Below are positions 1 to 5,692 of a stretch of DNA of 5,705 nt, in pieces. A model generated the notes under the pieces. It was not told where the DNA came from, made no database searches, and worked only from the letters and a program-made list of their open reading frames with translations. Origin of the DNA: Fusobacterium sp. (GTDB lineage Bacteria; Fusobacteriota; Fusobacteriia; Fusobacteriales; Fusobacteriaceae); assembly GCA_018457305.1 (NCBI GenBank), contig JAGYHM010000060.1, forward strand, positions 1,443 to 7,147. Reading direction: 5' to 3'. Positions within the stretch are counted from its first letter, which is position 1; every line of letters starts with the position of its first letter. The translations under genes and the position numbers were made by a program.

Positions 1-506
1 GAATAAATTTTTTCTGATAATTTTTTTATTTTTTTCTCATCTAAAAAAATATTTTTATTATAAACTTTATTTCTAAATTCATTATCAAAACTTTCTATTC
101 CTGTTCTAAATCTAATTTCTATATTTTTATTTTTATCATCTATTCTCTCGTTAAAAAAATTTATAATTTCATCAATTCTTGAAAGATAAGTATAAAAAAT
201 TTCAAAATATAATATTTTTATCTTTTTTTCGTAAACAACTTCTCTTATTTTTTCTAAACTTTCTTTAGGAATTTCAAAAACAGAGCCAGAATTTATAACT
301 TCCAAAACTTTAAATTCTCCTGTAACTTCATCTAAAACCTCAAAATTTACTCTGTTTATTTCATCTTTATCTTTTGAGTTATCTTCTATATAATTACAAA
401 AATTGCACTTTCCATAAACACAAGGAAAAGATTTCAAAAGAACTATTTCTCTTTCAAATTTTCCTTGAACTTTACTATATCTTATTCCCATTACTCCTAC
501 TTTCAT
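1..506 (-). CDS. Radical SAM protein, N-terminal part (C-terminus outside window); possible queuine lyase (QueL-like)
   Basis: This gene runs leftward and is cut by the window edge after about 168 codons. Residues 28-39 read PCVYGKCNFCNY, a cysteine cluster (C29, C34, C37) with an aromatic residue before the last Cys, as expected for the [4Fe-4S]/S-adenosylmethionine site of radical SAM enzymes. The spacing is CX4CX2C rather than the usual CX3CX2C. Further barrel-like pieces are INSGSVFEIP (71-80) and RTGIESFD (134-141), resembling the GxIxxR/GIE region of radical SAM folds. It lies behind a class-I preQ1 riboswitch, so it should act in 7-deazaguanine metabolism. A radical SAM subgroup that releases preQ1 from queuine is known from gut anaerobes such as Clostridioides difficile, and this is my best guess. 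QueE is less likely because the sequence after the cluster does not look like it. The start is uncertain: ATG at 506 has no clear Shine-Dalgarno, while ATG at 491 has AGGAG only 2 nt upstream, too close. Radical SAM identity is fairly sure; the exact reaction is inference. Confidence 0.8.
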   Translation of the reverse strand, partial: MKVGVMGIRYSKVQGKFEREIVLLKSFPCVYGKCNFCNYIEDNSKDKDEINRVNFEVLDEVTGEFKVLEVINSGSVFEIPKESLEKIREVVYEKKIKILYFEIFYTYLSRIDEIINFFNERIDDKNKNIEIRFRTGIESFDNEFRNKVYNKNIFLDEKKIKKLSEKIY

Positions 507-538
507 TAAATTTATCTACAATAAATGTTTTATAAAAT

Positions 539-561
539 AAAAAAAAGGGAACCCACCCCTT
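539..561 (-). terminator. Terminator-like hairpin of the preQ1 riboswitch expression platform
   Basis: On the minus strand a short stem AAGGG (561-557) / CCCTT (549-545) encloses a 7-nt loop and runs into eight T residues (546-539). It follows the aptamer tail by only a few bases and precedes the start codon by about 30 nt. This is the layout of a transcription-terminating riboswitch. The stem is only 5 bp, so it would be a modest terminator. A competing pairing exists: CTACC in the aptamer (587-583) can pair with GGTGG (557-553), which would remove two G residues from the stem. That antiterminator is speculative. Confidence 0.55.
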
Positions 562-565
562 AAAG

Positions 566-598
566 TGTAGTTTTTTATAGATGGTAGCTACTACATCT
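566..598 (-). promoter_or_regulatory. Class-I preQ1 riboswitch aptamer
   Basis: Read on the minus strand, stem P1 is AGATG (598-594) with CATCT (583-579), perfectly paired. The 10-nt loop between them is TAGTAGCTAC, and the A-rich tail is ATAAAAAACTACA. The loop segment TAGCTAC and the tail ATAAAAAACTA match the conserved core of the preQ1-I aptamer as known from Bacillus subtilis queC leaders. The tail CTA can pair with the loop TAG to form the H-type pseudoknot that encloses preQ1. Binding of preQ1 should stabilise the pseudoknot and favour the downstream terminator, switching off the radical SAM gene when the modified base precursor is plentiful. The match is by recognition of stem, loop and tail; no covariance search was run. 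Confidence 0.9.
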
Positions 599-629
599 AA
601 TATATAAATTTTTTTGATTTATTTTTGAA

Positions 630-658
630 ATCATACAACTTTATTTTAAATTTGTCAA
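630..658 (-). promoter_or_regulatory. Sigma-70 promoter for the riboswitch and radical SAM transcript
   Basis: On the minus strand TTGACA (658-653) is followed after exactly 17 nt by TATGAT (635-630), a consensus -35 box and a 5/6 -10 box. Transcription would begin near 623, about 25 nt before the aptamer stem, so the whole riboswitch lies in the leader. Confidence 0.8.
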
Positions 659-666
659 TTATTTTA

Positions 667-695
667 TGGCTAAACTTAATCTATTATGATATAAT
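667..695 (+). promoter_or_regulatory. Extended -10 promoter for the SEDS gene
   Basis: TATAAT at 690-695 is preceded by TG at 687-688, giving an extended -10 (TGaTATAAT). The -35 position (667-672, TGGCTA) matches poorly, which an extended -10 can compensate. The start of transcription would fall near 702, about 35 nt before the start codon. The promoter is divergent from and close to the riboswitch promoter. Confidence 0.65.
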
Positions 696-736
696 TTAAG
701 GCAGTAAAAATTTATTTATAATAATAGGAGTTCTTT

Positions 737-1969
737 ATGAATACAAATTTAAAAACAGCAAACACTAACAATGAAGCAAATGTATATAAAAAATTAAATG
801 ATTTGAATAAACAAAAAAAGCTTGAAGATGAAAAAGCATTAGTACAAAAAAGAAAAAATAATATTATTTTTATTTTTTTAATTTTATTGACAATTGGTTT
901 TTTCAATTTTTATAGCACAATATCTCATTATAATCCTGCAGATATAAATAAAAAAATTATAAAATTTTTAATAATTTTAATTTGTAGTATAGGAATTAGT
1001 GTTGTTACATATTTTTCTTATGATTTAATTAAAAAAAGAAAAATTAGAGCCTTTATTTTCTTTGCAGGTATTTTTGTTTTTTTAATTGTCGCATTCTTTC
1101 CAAATTCTAATTTATTTCCTACCATAAACGGAGGAAAAGGTTGGATTAGAATTGCTGGAAGATTTAGCCTGCAAGTTACAGAAATTTTTAAAATAGCATA
1201 TATTATTTTATTAGCTGGTATTTTATCAAGAGGAAAAGATGATAACAAAAAACAAGGTATTCTGCAGAATTTAATTACAGTTGGTATATATGCTGCTATT
1301 TTCTTTTTCTTATTACTTTGCTTAAAAGATATGGGAACAGGTATTCATTATTTGGCAATAACACTATTTTTAGTATTTGTTTCTGATATAAAAAGTATTT
1401 GGATTTGGATTTGTAGTATAGGGGCTATTATTTTAGGAGCAATCGCTCTTCCACTATATTACATTTCAAGCACAGGCTATAAACATCACAGAATAAAAAT
1501 ATATTTGGAGGGCTTACTTCATAATAACTATGATAGATTTGATGCCTTTCAAATTTACCAATCCTTAGTTGGAATAGGTACTGGTGGATTATTTGGAAAA
1601 GGTTATGGAAATGGAATACAAAAATATAATTATATTCCAGAAGTTGAAACTGATTTTGCCATTGCAACTTTTGCAGAAGAAATGGGTTTTGTTGGAATGC
1701 TATTACTACTAATTACTTTCTTGATATTTTTTATACTTATTATGAATGTTGCAGAAAAATCTACATCTTATTTCGGTAAATATTTAGTTGCAGGAATTGG
1801 TGGTTATTTTATATCACAGGTAATTATAAATATAGCAGTTGCTGTTGGACTTCTGCCAGTTTTTGGTATTCCACTACCTTTTATAAGTTCTGGTGGTTCT
1901 TCACTTTTAACTTTAAGTATTGCTATTGCTCTTGTTTTAAAAGTTAATCAAGAAAGTTCAAAAGAATAG
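737..1969 (+). CDS. SEDS family peptidoglycan glycosyltransferase (FtsW/RodA/SpoVE type)
   Basis: A 410-residue polytopic membrane protein of the SEDS family, which polymerises lipid II into glycan strands together with a partner class B penicillin-binding protein. After a Lys-rich, hydrophilic N-terminal tail of about 42 residues come many hydrophobic segments. Family motifs are NGGKGWIRI (131-139), LQVTEIFKIA (145-154; FQPSELxKLA in relatives), KDMGTG (197-202), YQSLVGIGTGGLFGKGYG (274-291), IPEVETDFAIATFAEEMG (300-317) and GIPLPFISSGGSSLL (377-391). D306 in ETDF aligns with the essential acidic residue of RodA/FtsW. The usual PFISYGGSS has Ser in place of Tyr at 385. The AGGAG at 726-730 sits 6 nt before the ATG and fixes the start. 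Motifs do not separate FtsW (septal) from RodA (elongation): NGGKGWIRI leans to FtsW, GLFGKGYGNG and LPVFGIPLPF to RodA. No neighbouring division or mreB/pbp gene settles it. Confidence 0.93.
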   Translation: MNTNLKTANTNNEANVYKKLNDLNKQKKLEDEKALVQKRKNNIIFIFLILLTIGFFNFYSTISHYNPADINKKIIKFLIILICSIGISVVTYFSYDLIKKRKIRAFIFFAGIFVFLIVAFFPNSNLFPTINGGKGWIRIAGRFSLQVTEIFKIAYIILLAGILSRGKDDNKKQGILQNLITVGIYAAIFFFLLLCLKDMGTGIHYLAITLFLVFVSDIKSIWIWICSIGAIILGAIALPLYYISSTGYKHHRIKIYLEGLLHNNYDRFDAFQIYQSLVGIGTGGLFGKGYGNGIQKYNYIPEVETDFAIATFAEEMGFVGMLLLLITFLIFFILIMNVAEKSTSYFGKYLVAGIGGYFISQVIINIAVAVGLLPVFGIPLPFISSGGSSLLTLSIAIALVLKVNQESSKE

Positions 1970-1984
1970 CTAAATCATATTTAG
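1970..1984 (+). terminator. Possible weak terminator after the SEDS gene
   Basis: Right after the stop codon CTAAAT (1970-1975) and ATTTAG (1979-1984) form a 6-bp stem with a 3-nt loop, followed by a T-rich but interrupted stretch. The stem is almost all A-T, so read-through into the next operon is likely. Confidence 0.3.
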
Positions 1985-1996
1985 GATTTTCCTCTT

Positions 1997-2025
1997 TTGA
2001 CAAGATAATTTTCTAATGATATAAT
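1997..2025 (+). promoter_or_regulatory. Consensus sigma-70 promoter for the DUF896-asnS-rnmV operon
   Basis: TTGACA (1997-2002), a 17-nt spacer and TATAAT (2020-2025) form a perfect consensus promoter. It also has an extended -10 TG at 2017-2018. Transcription would start near 2032, leaving a leader of about 23 nt. This predicts strong constitutive expression of the translation genes behind it and separates them from the upstream SEDS gene. Confidence 0.85.
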
Positions 2026-2054
2026 CAAAAAATATTTTAATACGGTGGTGTTTT

Positions 2055-2267
2055 ATGGAAATTAAAAAATCTTATAGTATGGATGAAATTATAAAAAAAG
2101 TTAATTTTTATGCTAGACTTAGTAAAGAAAGAGAATTAACTGCTTCTGAAAAAGAAGATAGAAATAAATTTAGAAAACTTTATTTAGAACAATTTAAACA
2201 ACAGGTTAGAGGACATTTAGATAATATTGAAATCGTTGATAAAAAAGAAGATATAAAGATAAATTAG
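2055..2267 (+). CDS. DUF896 (YnzC/UPF0291-like) small protein
   Basis: A 70-residue, highly charged, soluble protein without signal or membrane segment. The core matches the DUF896 family: a first helix around [17 protein letters not shown] (9-25), the turn motif [10 protein letters not shown] (27-36; LTxEEKxEQ in relatives), then [23 protein letters not shown] (40-62), matching the family's LRxxYLxxFRxxxxxxLxxIxVvD. This predicts a two-helix hairpin. The molecular role of the family is unknown; B. subtilis YnzC is SOS-linked by gene position, which is not seen here. The ribosome binding site is unusual, GGTGGTG at 2044-2050, 4 nt before the ATG. It is the first gene after a consensus promoter and ends 8 nt before asnS, whose Shine-Dalgarno overlaps this gene's stop codon, so the two are probably translationally coupled. 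Confidence 0.88.
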   Translation: MEIKKSYSMDEIIKKVNFYARLSKERELTASEKEDRNKFRKLYLEQFKQQVRGHLDNIEIVDKKEDIKIN

Positions 2268-2275
2268 GAGGATTT

Positions 2276-3664
2276 ATGAAGGCAAGCGTAAAAGAAATTT
2301 TTAGAGAACAAGAAAAATTTTTAAATCAAGAAGTTGAACTTTTTGGTTGGGTAAAAAAAATAAGAGATCAGAAAAAATTTGGTTTTATTGAATTGAACGA
2401 CGGCTCTTTCTTTAAGGGATTACAAATAGTTTTTGAAGATAATTTGGAAAATTTTGATGATATTTCAAGACTTTCTATTTCATCTACAATAAAAGTAAAA
2501 GGTAAATTAGTAAAATCGGAAGGTAAAGGACAAGATTTAGAGGTTAAGGCTGAAAATATTGAAATTTATCAAAAAGCAGACTTAGCTTATCCTTTACAAA
2601 ATAAAAGACATTCTTTTGAATATCTTAGAACAATAGCACATTTAAGACCAAGAACTAATACTTTTTCAGCAGTATTCAGAGTTCGTTCTGTTCTTGCTTA
2701 TGCTATTCATAAATTTTTTCAAGAAAATAATTTTGTCTATGTTCATACTCCAATTATAACTGGCTCTGATGCAGAAGGTGCTGGAGAAATGTTTAGAGTT
2801 ACAACATTAGACTTAAATAATATTCCTAAAAAAGATGATGGTTCTATTGATACATCAAAAGATTTCTTTGGTAAAGAAACTAACTTAACTGTTAGTGGCC
2901 AATTAAATGTTGAAACTTACTGTGCTGCATTTAAAAATGTTTATACTTTCGGCCCTACTTTTAGAGCAGAATACTCTAACACTGCAAGACATGCTTCTGA
3001 ATTTTGGATGATAGAACCTGAAATTGCATTTGCAGACTTAGGTGCTAATATGGAACTTGCAGAGGCAATGATTAAATTCATAATTAAATATGTTATGGAT
3101 AATTGTCCAGAAGAAATGGAATTTTTCAATTCATTTATAGAAAAAGGATTATTTGCAAAATTAAATAATGTTTTAGAAAATGATTTTGGTAGAGTTACTT
3201 ACACAGAAGCAATTGAAATTTTAGAAAAAGCTAAAAAGAAATTTGAATTTCCTGTTAAATGGGGAATAGACTTACAAAGTGAACATGAAAGATATTTAGC
3301 AGAAGAATATTTTAAAAAGCCAGTATTTGTAACAGATTATCCAAAAGAAATTAAGGCTTTCTATATGAAACTTAATGAAGATAATAAAACTGTTAGAGCA
3401 ATGGACTTATTAGCACCGGGAATTGGAGAAATTATTGGTGGTTCTCAAAGAGAAGATAACTATGAATTACTTTTAGATAGAATGCATGAAGGTGGATTAA
3501 AAGAAGAAGATTATGGTTTCTATTTAGATTTAAGAAAATATGGTTCTTTCCCTCACTCTGGTTACGGACTTGGATTTGAAAGAATGATGATGTATTTAAC
3601 TGGTATGCAAAATATAAGAGATGTAATTCCTTTCCCAAGAACTCCAAACAATGCTCAATTTTAA
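2276..3664 (+). CDS. asnS: Asparaginyl-tRNA synthetase (AsnRS)
   Basis: A cytoplasmic class IIb synthetase that activates asparagine with ATP and charges tRNA-Asn. The 462 residues match the usual bacterial AsnRS length (about 460-470). The N-terminal OB-fold anticodon-binding domain spans about 15-100 ([21 protein letters not shown], first part at 20-30). The catalytic domain begins near 120 with HLRPRT (122-127). Motif 1 includes FVYVHTPII (153-161). Motif 2 contains FGPTFRAE (225-232) with the ATP-contacting Arg, then [13 protein letters not shown] (237-249). Motif 3 is [15 protein letters not shown] (429-443), and the protein ends in [12 protein letters not shown], the AsnRS-type tail. 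AGGAGG at 2266-2271 overlaps the preceding stop codon and sits 4 nt before the ATG. AsnRS and AspRS are related, but the full-length compact form without the AspRS insertion domain and the ending favour AsnRS. Nothing is broken or missing. Confidence 0.97.
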   Translation: MKASVKEIFREQEKFLNQEVELFGWVKKIRDQKKFGFIELNDGSFFKGLQIVFEDNLENFDDISRLSISSTIKVKGKLVKSEGKGQDLEVKAENIEIYQKADLAYPLQNKRHSFEYLRTIAHLRPRTNTFSAVFRVRSVLAYAIHKFFQENNFVYVHTPIITGSDAEGAGEMFRVTTLDLNNIPKKDDGSIDTSKDFFGKETNLTVSGQLNVETYCAAFKNVYTFGPTFRAEYSNTARHASEFWMIEPEIAFADLGANMELAEAMIKFIIKYVMDNCPEEMEFFNSFIEKGLFAKLNNVLENDFGRVTYTEAIEILEKAKKKFEFPVKWGIDLQSEHERYLAEEYFKKPVFVTDYPKEIKAFYMKLNEDNKTVRAMDLLAPGIGEIIGGSQREDNYELLLDRMHEGGLKEEDYGFYLDLRKYGSFPHSGYGLGFERMMMYLTGMQNIRDVIPFPRTPNNAQF

Positions 3665-3700
3665 TTTTATACTTTTGGAAAAAAGGGAGTTTTATTTAAT

Positions 3701-4252
3701 ATGAAAAAAATAAAAGAAATTATTGTAGTTGAAGGAAAAGATGATATTTCAGCAGTAAAAAGAGCAGTTGATGCAGAAGTTTTTCAAGTGAACGGACACG
3801 CAGTTAGAAAAAATAAAACCGTTGAACTTTTAAAAATTCCTTATGAAAAAAAAGGGTTAATCATTTTAACTGATCCAGATTATGCTGGGGAACAAATCAG
3901 AAAATTTTTAAATGAAAATTTTCCTCTTGCTAAAAATGCTTACGTTCCCAGAAAAGATTCTTTAAAAGATGGAGATATTGGAATTGAAAATGCCTCACCA
4001 GAAGATATTATAAAAGCATTAGAAAATGCAAAATGTAATTTTGAATTTGATGAAAATAAAATTACAACTTTTGATACAGGTTTTTTAATAGATTGTGGTT
4101 TAATTGGAAAAGAAAATTCTTTTGAATTAAGAGAAAAATTAGGGACAGAATTAGGAATTGGTTATTCTAATGGAAAACAATTTTTATCTAAACTTAATAA
4201 ATATAATATAAGTATGGAAGAGTTTAAAGAAGCATATGAAAAAATAAAATAG
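3701..4252 (+). CDS. rnmV: Ribonuclease M5 (5S rRNA maturation)
   Basis: RNase M5 cuts the 5S rRNA precursor on both sides of the mature 5S; in B. subtilis it does so with ribosomal protein L18. The 183-residue protein has an N-terminal Toprim domain (about 1-90): VVEGKDD (9-15) supplies the catalytic Glu E11, and LTDPDYAGEQIRK (56-68) supplies the metal-binding DPD (58-60). The family signature YVPRKD (81-86) and GIENASPEDI (94-103) follow. The C-terminal region (about 120-183) is a helical M5-specific domain ending in KLNKYNISMEEF. Length agrees with the family (about 180-190). GGGAG at 3685-3689 lies 11 nt before the ATG, slightly long. It follows asnS by 36 nt with no promoter visible between, so it is probably cotranscribed. 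In many Firmicutes rnmV is followed by ksgA; here it is the last gene before a terminator. Confidence 0.95.
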   Translation: MKKIKEIIVVEGKDDISAVKRAVDAEVFQVNGHAVRKNKTVELLKIPYEKKGLIILTDPDYAGEQIRKFLNENFPLAKNAYVPRKDSLKDGDIGIENASPEDIIKALENAKCNFEFDENKITTFDTGFLIDCGLIGKENSFELREKLGTELGIGYSNGKQFLSKLNKYNISMEEFKEAYEKIK

Positions 4253-4256
4253 ATTT

Positions 4257-4289
4257 AAAAAAAGGGAAAATTTATATTTTCCCTTTTTC
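4257..4289. terminator. Bidirectional intrinsic terminator between convergent genes
   Basis: AAAAAGGGAAAAT (4259-4271) and ATTTTCCCTTTTT (4276-4288) form a perfect 13-bp stem with a 4-nt loop. The stem's own T tract ends the plus-strand form; on the minus strand the run of seven A at 4257-4263 gives a T7 tail. It begins 4 bases after the rnmV stop codon and can also stop transcripts coming from the YeiH-like gene on the opposite strand. Confidence 0.85.
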
Positions 4290-4300
4290 AATATTAACTC

Positions 4301-4469
4301 TTACTTTTTTTCGGGCAAAAAAGTAAACAAAAAGCCCTTGCGAGCCCAAAATTTCTTTAACCGTAAAAACTCTAATTCGTTAAGAAAAACTTGCCAACTC
4401 GCTACGCTCAAACATGCAAGATTTTTCTAAAACTCATTACAAATTTTTACTGAGAAATTTTAAAGGCTC
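4301..4469 (-). repeat. Imperfect palindromic intergenic element with a short open frame, possibly dispersed repeat
   Basis: This gene-free interval between convergent genes has two parts. At 4301-4326 a perfect 10-bp stem (TTACTTTTTT / AAAAAAGTAA) has loop TCGGGC; the loop's GGGC can also pair with GCCC at 4334-4337. At 4342-4469 nested arms match in order: GAGCC (4342-4346) with GGCTC (4465-4469), AAAATTTCT (4348-4356) with AGAAATTTT (4453-4461), GTAAAAA (4363-4369) with TTTTTAC (4444-4450), and AGAAAAACTTGC (4383-4394) with GCAAGATTTTTCT (4416-4428, one bulge). The minus strand is open for 41 codons from 4426 to a TAA at 4303-4301, without an ATG in frame; its peptide contains LSVASWQVFLNELEF and ends FTFLPEKK. 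It resembles a repeat I recall from fusobacterial genomes, but copy number cannot be checked here. It is more likely a repeat or gene relic than a working gene. Confidence 0.55.
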
Positions 4470-4512
4470 TTAAAAAATAAACTTAGTTTTAATACTCAAA
4501 AATTCTTTTTTA

Positions 4513-5517
4513 TTATATAAAATTTAAAATAAATTGCATTCCTAAACTTGTAAATATAATTAAAATCCAGCAAATAAAGCCTAATAAAATTGCTTTTCCA
4601 CCTGTTCTTATTAAATTCATAACATTAGTTTTTAATCCTATTGAAGCCATTGCCATAGTTATAAAAAATTTACTTAAAAATTTTGTGTTATGTATAAACT
4701 CTTTTGGTAAATTTATAAGACTTGCAACAAGTGATGCCAATAAGAATAAAATTAAAAATTTAGGAACTAATTTTATTACTGAAACTTTTTTATTTTTTTC
4801 ACTATTATTTTTATATAATTTTTTTTCTCTGTATATAGAAATACATAAAACTATTGGGATGATAGCCAAAGTTCTAGTTAATTTTATAACTGTTGCAATT
4901 TCCAAAGTATTAGTATTATATAAACTATCCCATATACTTGCTGCTGCCGTTACAGATGAAGTATCATTTATTGCAGTTCCTGCAAATACACCAAAACCAA
5001 AATCTGACATTCCAAGTATTTTTCCCAGTGTTGGAAATATAAGTGCAGCCAGTACATTAAATAAAAATATCACAGATATTGATTTTGCAACCTCTTCATC
5101 TGTTGCCTCTATCACTGGAACTGTTGCAGCAATGGCAGAGCCTCCACAGATTGATGAGCCCACTCCTATTAAGGTTGCAGTATTCATATCTATTTTTAAA
5201 AGTTTTTGTAAATAAAAGGCACTTATCAAAGCAATTGATATTGTACTAATTATTATAGGTAAAGATTCCATTCCACTTTTTAAAATTGCACTTAAACTCA
5301 AAGAAAATCCCAATAAAACAACTGCCATTTGTAAAATTTTTTTACTTGTAAATTTTAAGCCACTATCTAAAATTTTATATTTTTTTACAAAGGGCATTAA
5401 AATCATTCCTATAAATATTGCAATTACAGGTGCACCAATAATTGGAAATAATTTTCCAAAATAAGTTGCAGGTAAACTTATAAAAACACACAATAATATT
5501 CCATAAATTATTTGCAT
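4513..5517 (-). CDS. YeiH/UPF0324 family membrane transporter (putative sulfate exporter family)
   Basis: A 334-residue integral membrane protein with about 9-11 hydrophobic segments, near the usual length of the family (E. coli YeiH is about 350). Family hallmarks are present in order: [13 protein letters not shown] (28-40), VLLGFSLSL (67-75), the signature [14 protein letters not shown] (118-131), [14 protein letters not shown] (180-193), [13 protein letters not shown] (212-224) and [10 protein letters not shown] (290-299). The repeated Gly/Ser/Asn-rich motifs in the middle of two halves suggest an inverted-repeat carrier fold. A charged cytoplasmic loop, [15 protein letters not shown] (230-244), splits the halves. 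The substrate is not established: the 'sulfate exporter' name is a family label, and in some bacteria members are associated with sulfur or taurine metabolism. A GGAGGA at 5529-5524 lies 6 nt before the ATG and fixes the start. It is apparently a single-gene unit convergent with rnmV; no LysR-type regulator, often adjacent to yeiH, is visible in the window. Confidence 0.9.
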   Translation of the reverse strand: MQIIYGILLCVFISLPATYFGKLFPIIGAPVIAIFIGMILMPFVKKYKILDSGLKFTSKKILQMAVVLLGFSLSLSAILKSGMESLPIIISTISIALISAFYLQKLLKIDMNTATLIGVGSSICGGSAIAATVPVIEATDEEVAKSISVIFLFNVLAALIFPTLGKILGMSDFGFGVFAGTAINDTSSVTAAASIWDSLYNTNTLEIATVIKLTRTLAIIPIVLCISIYREKKLYKNNSEKNKKVSVIKLVPKFLILFLLASLVASLINLPKEFIHNTKFLSKFFITMAMASIGLKTNVMNLIRTGGKAILLGFICWILIIFTSLGMQFILNFI

Positions 5518-5549
5518 AAAAAGTCCTCCAAACTTTTATTTTCAGTTTA

Positions 5550-5558
5550 ATTTTATCA
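5550..5558 (-). promoter_or_regulatory. Candidate extended -10 for the YeiH-like gene
   Basis: On the minus strand TGaTAAAAT (5558-5550) resembles the TGaTATAAT elements in front of the SEDS gene and the asnS operon. No recognisable -35 box lies 16-18 nt upstream, and the surroundings are so AT-rich that chance matches are likely. Transcription would start near 5543, about 26 nt before the start codon. Confidence 0.4.
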
Positions 5559-5610
5559 TAAAATAATTAAAAAAAATATATTGTTTTAAATAAAATTATA
5601 TAATATAATT

Positions 5611-5646
5611 AAAAAAAGGCGACCTGCGTCCTTCGGACTGCTCGCC
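5611..5646 (-). terminator. GC-rich hairpin with T7 tail, terminator for transcripts entering from the right
   Basis: Outer arms GGCGA (5618-5622) and TCGCC (5642-5646) pair, followed inside by GC/GC around a bulge and GTCC (5628-5631) / GGAC (5635-5638) with a 3-nt loop: about 11 bp with an internal bulge. On the minus strand the hairpin runs directly into seven T residues (complement of A5611-5617), the form of a strong intrinsic terminator. It would insulate the YeiH-like gene from genes to the right. Confidence 0.65.
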
Positions 5647-5692
5647 TCTCTCGTGGGGGCTTCGCCCCCTACACCCCCTAAAATCGTTTTAG
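5618..5692. repeat. Cluster of three hairpins, the first two GC-rich, possible dispersed palindromic element
   Basis: Three stems stand in a row: 5618-5646 (see the terminator entry), GGGGGC (5655-5660) / GCCCCC (5664-5669) with loop TTC, and CTAAAA (5678-5683) / TTTTAG (5687-5692) with loop TCG, followed by a T run. The block from 5618 to 5678 is well over half G+C in a window otherwise about a quarter G+C. All three loops are TTC or TCG. The composition and tandem hairpins suggest a REP-like or other mobile intergenic element; it reaches close to the window edge, so its full extent is unknown. Confidence 0.5.

Noticed and set aside
507..736. Second riboswitch or small gene between the divergent genes
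   Set aside because: Outside the preQ1 aptamer, its terminator and the two promoters, the interval is featureless AT-rich sequence.
712..906. Open frame on the minus strand over the start of the SEDS gene
   Set aside because: It is a Phe/Lys-rich product of AT-rich antisense sequence with no Shine-Dalgarno or family resemblance.
1018..1667. Two short minus-strand open frames (1018-1248, 1428-1667)
   Set aside because: They are antisense shadows of SEDS transmembrane codons without start signals.
2941..3647. Two minus-strand open frames within asnS
   Set aside because: asnS is intact with all class II motifs; these frames lack ribosome binding sites and recognisable content.
4383..4415. Eleven-codon ATG frame (MFERSELASFS) on the minus strand
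   Set aside because: Too short and without a Shine-Dalgarno; it only overlaps the palindromic element in another frame.
4685..5215. 176-codon open frame on the plus strand
   Set aside because: It is antisense to the well-supported YeiH-like gene, has no ribosome binding site, and its peptide is the typical mirror of a membrane protein gene.
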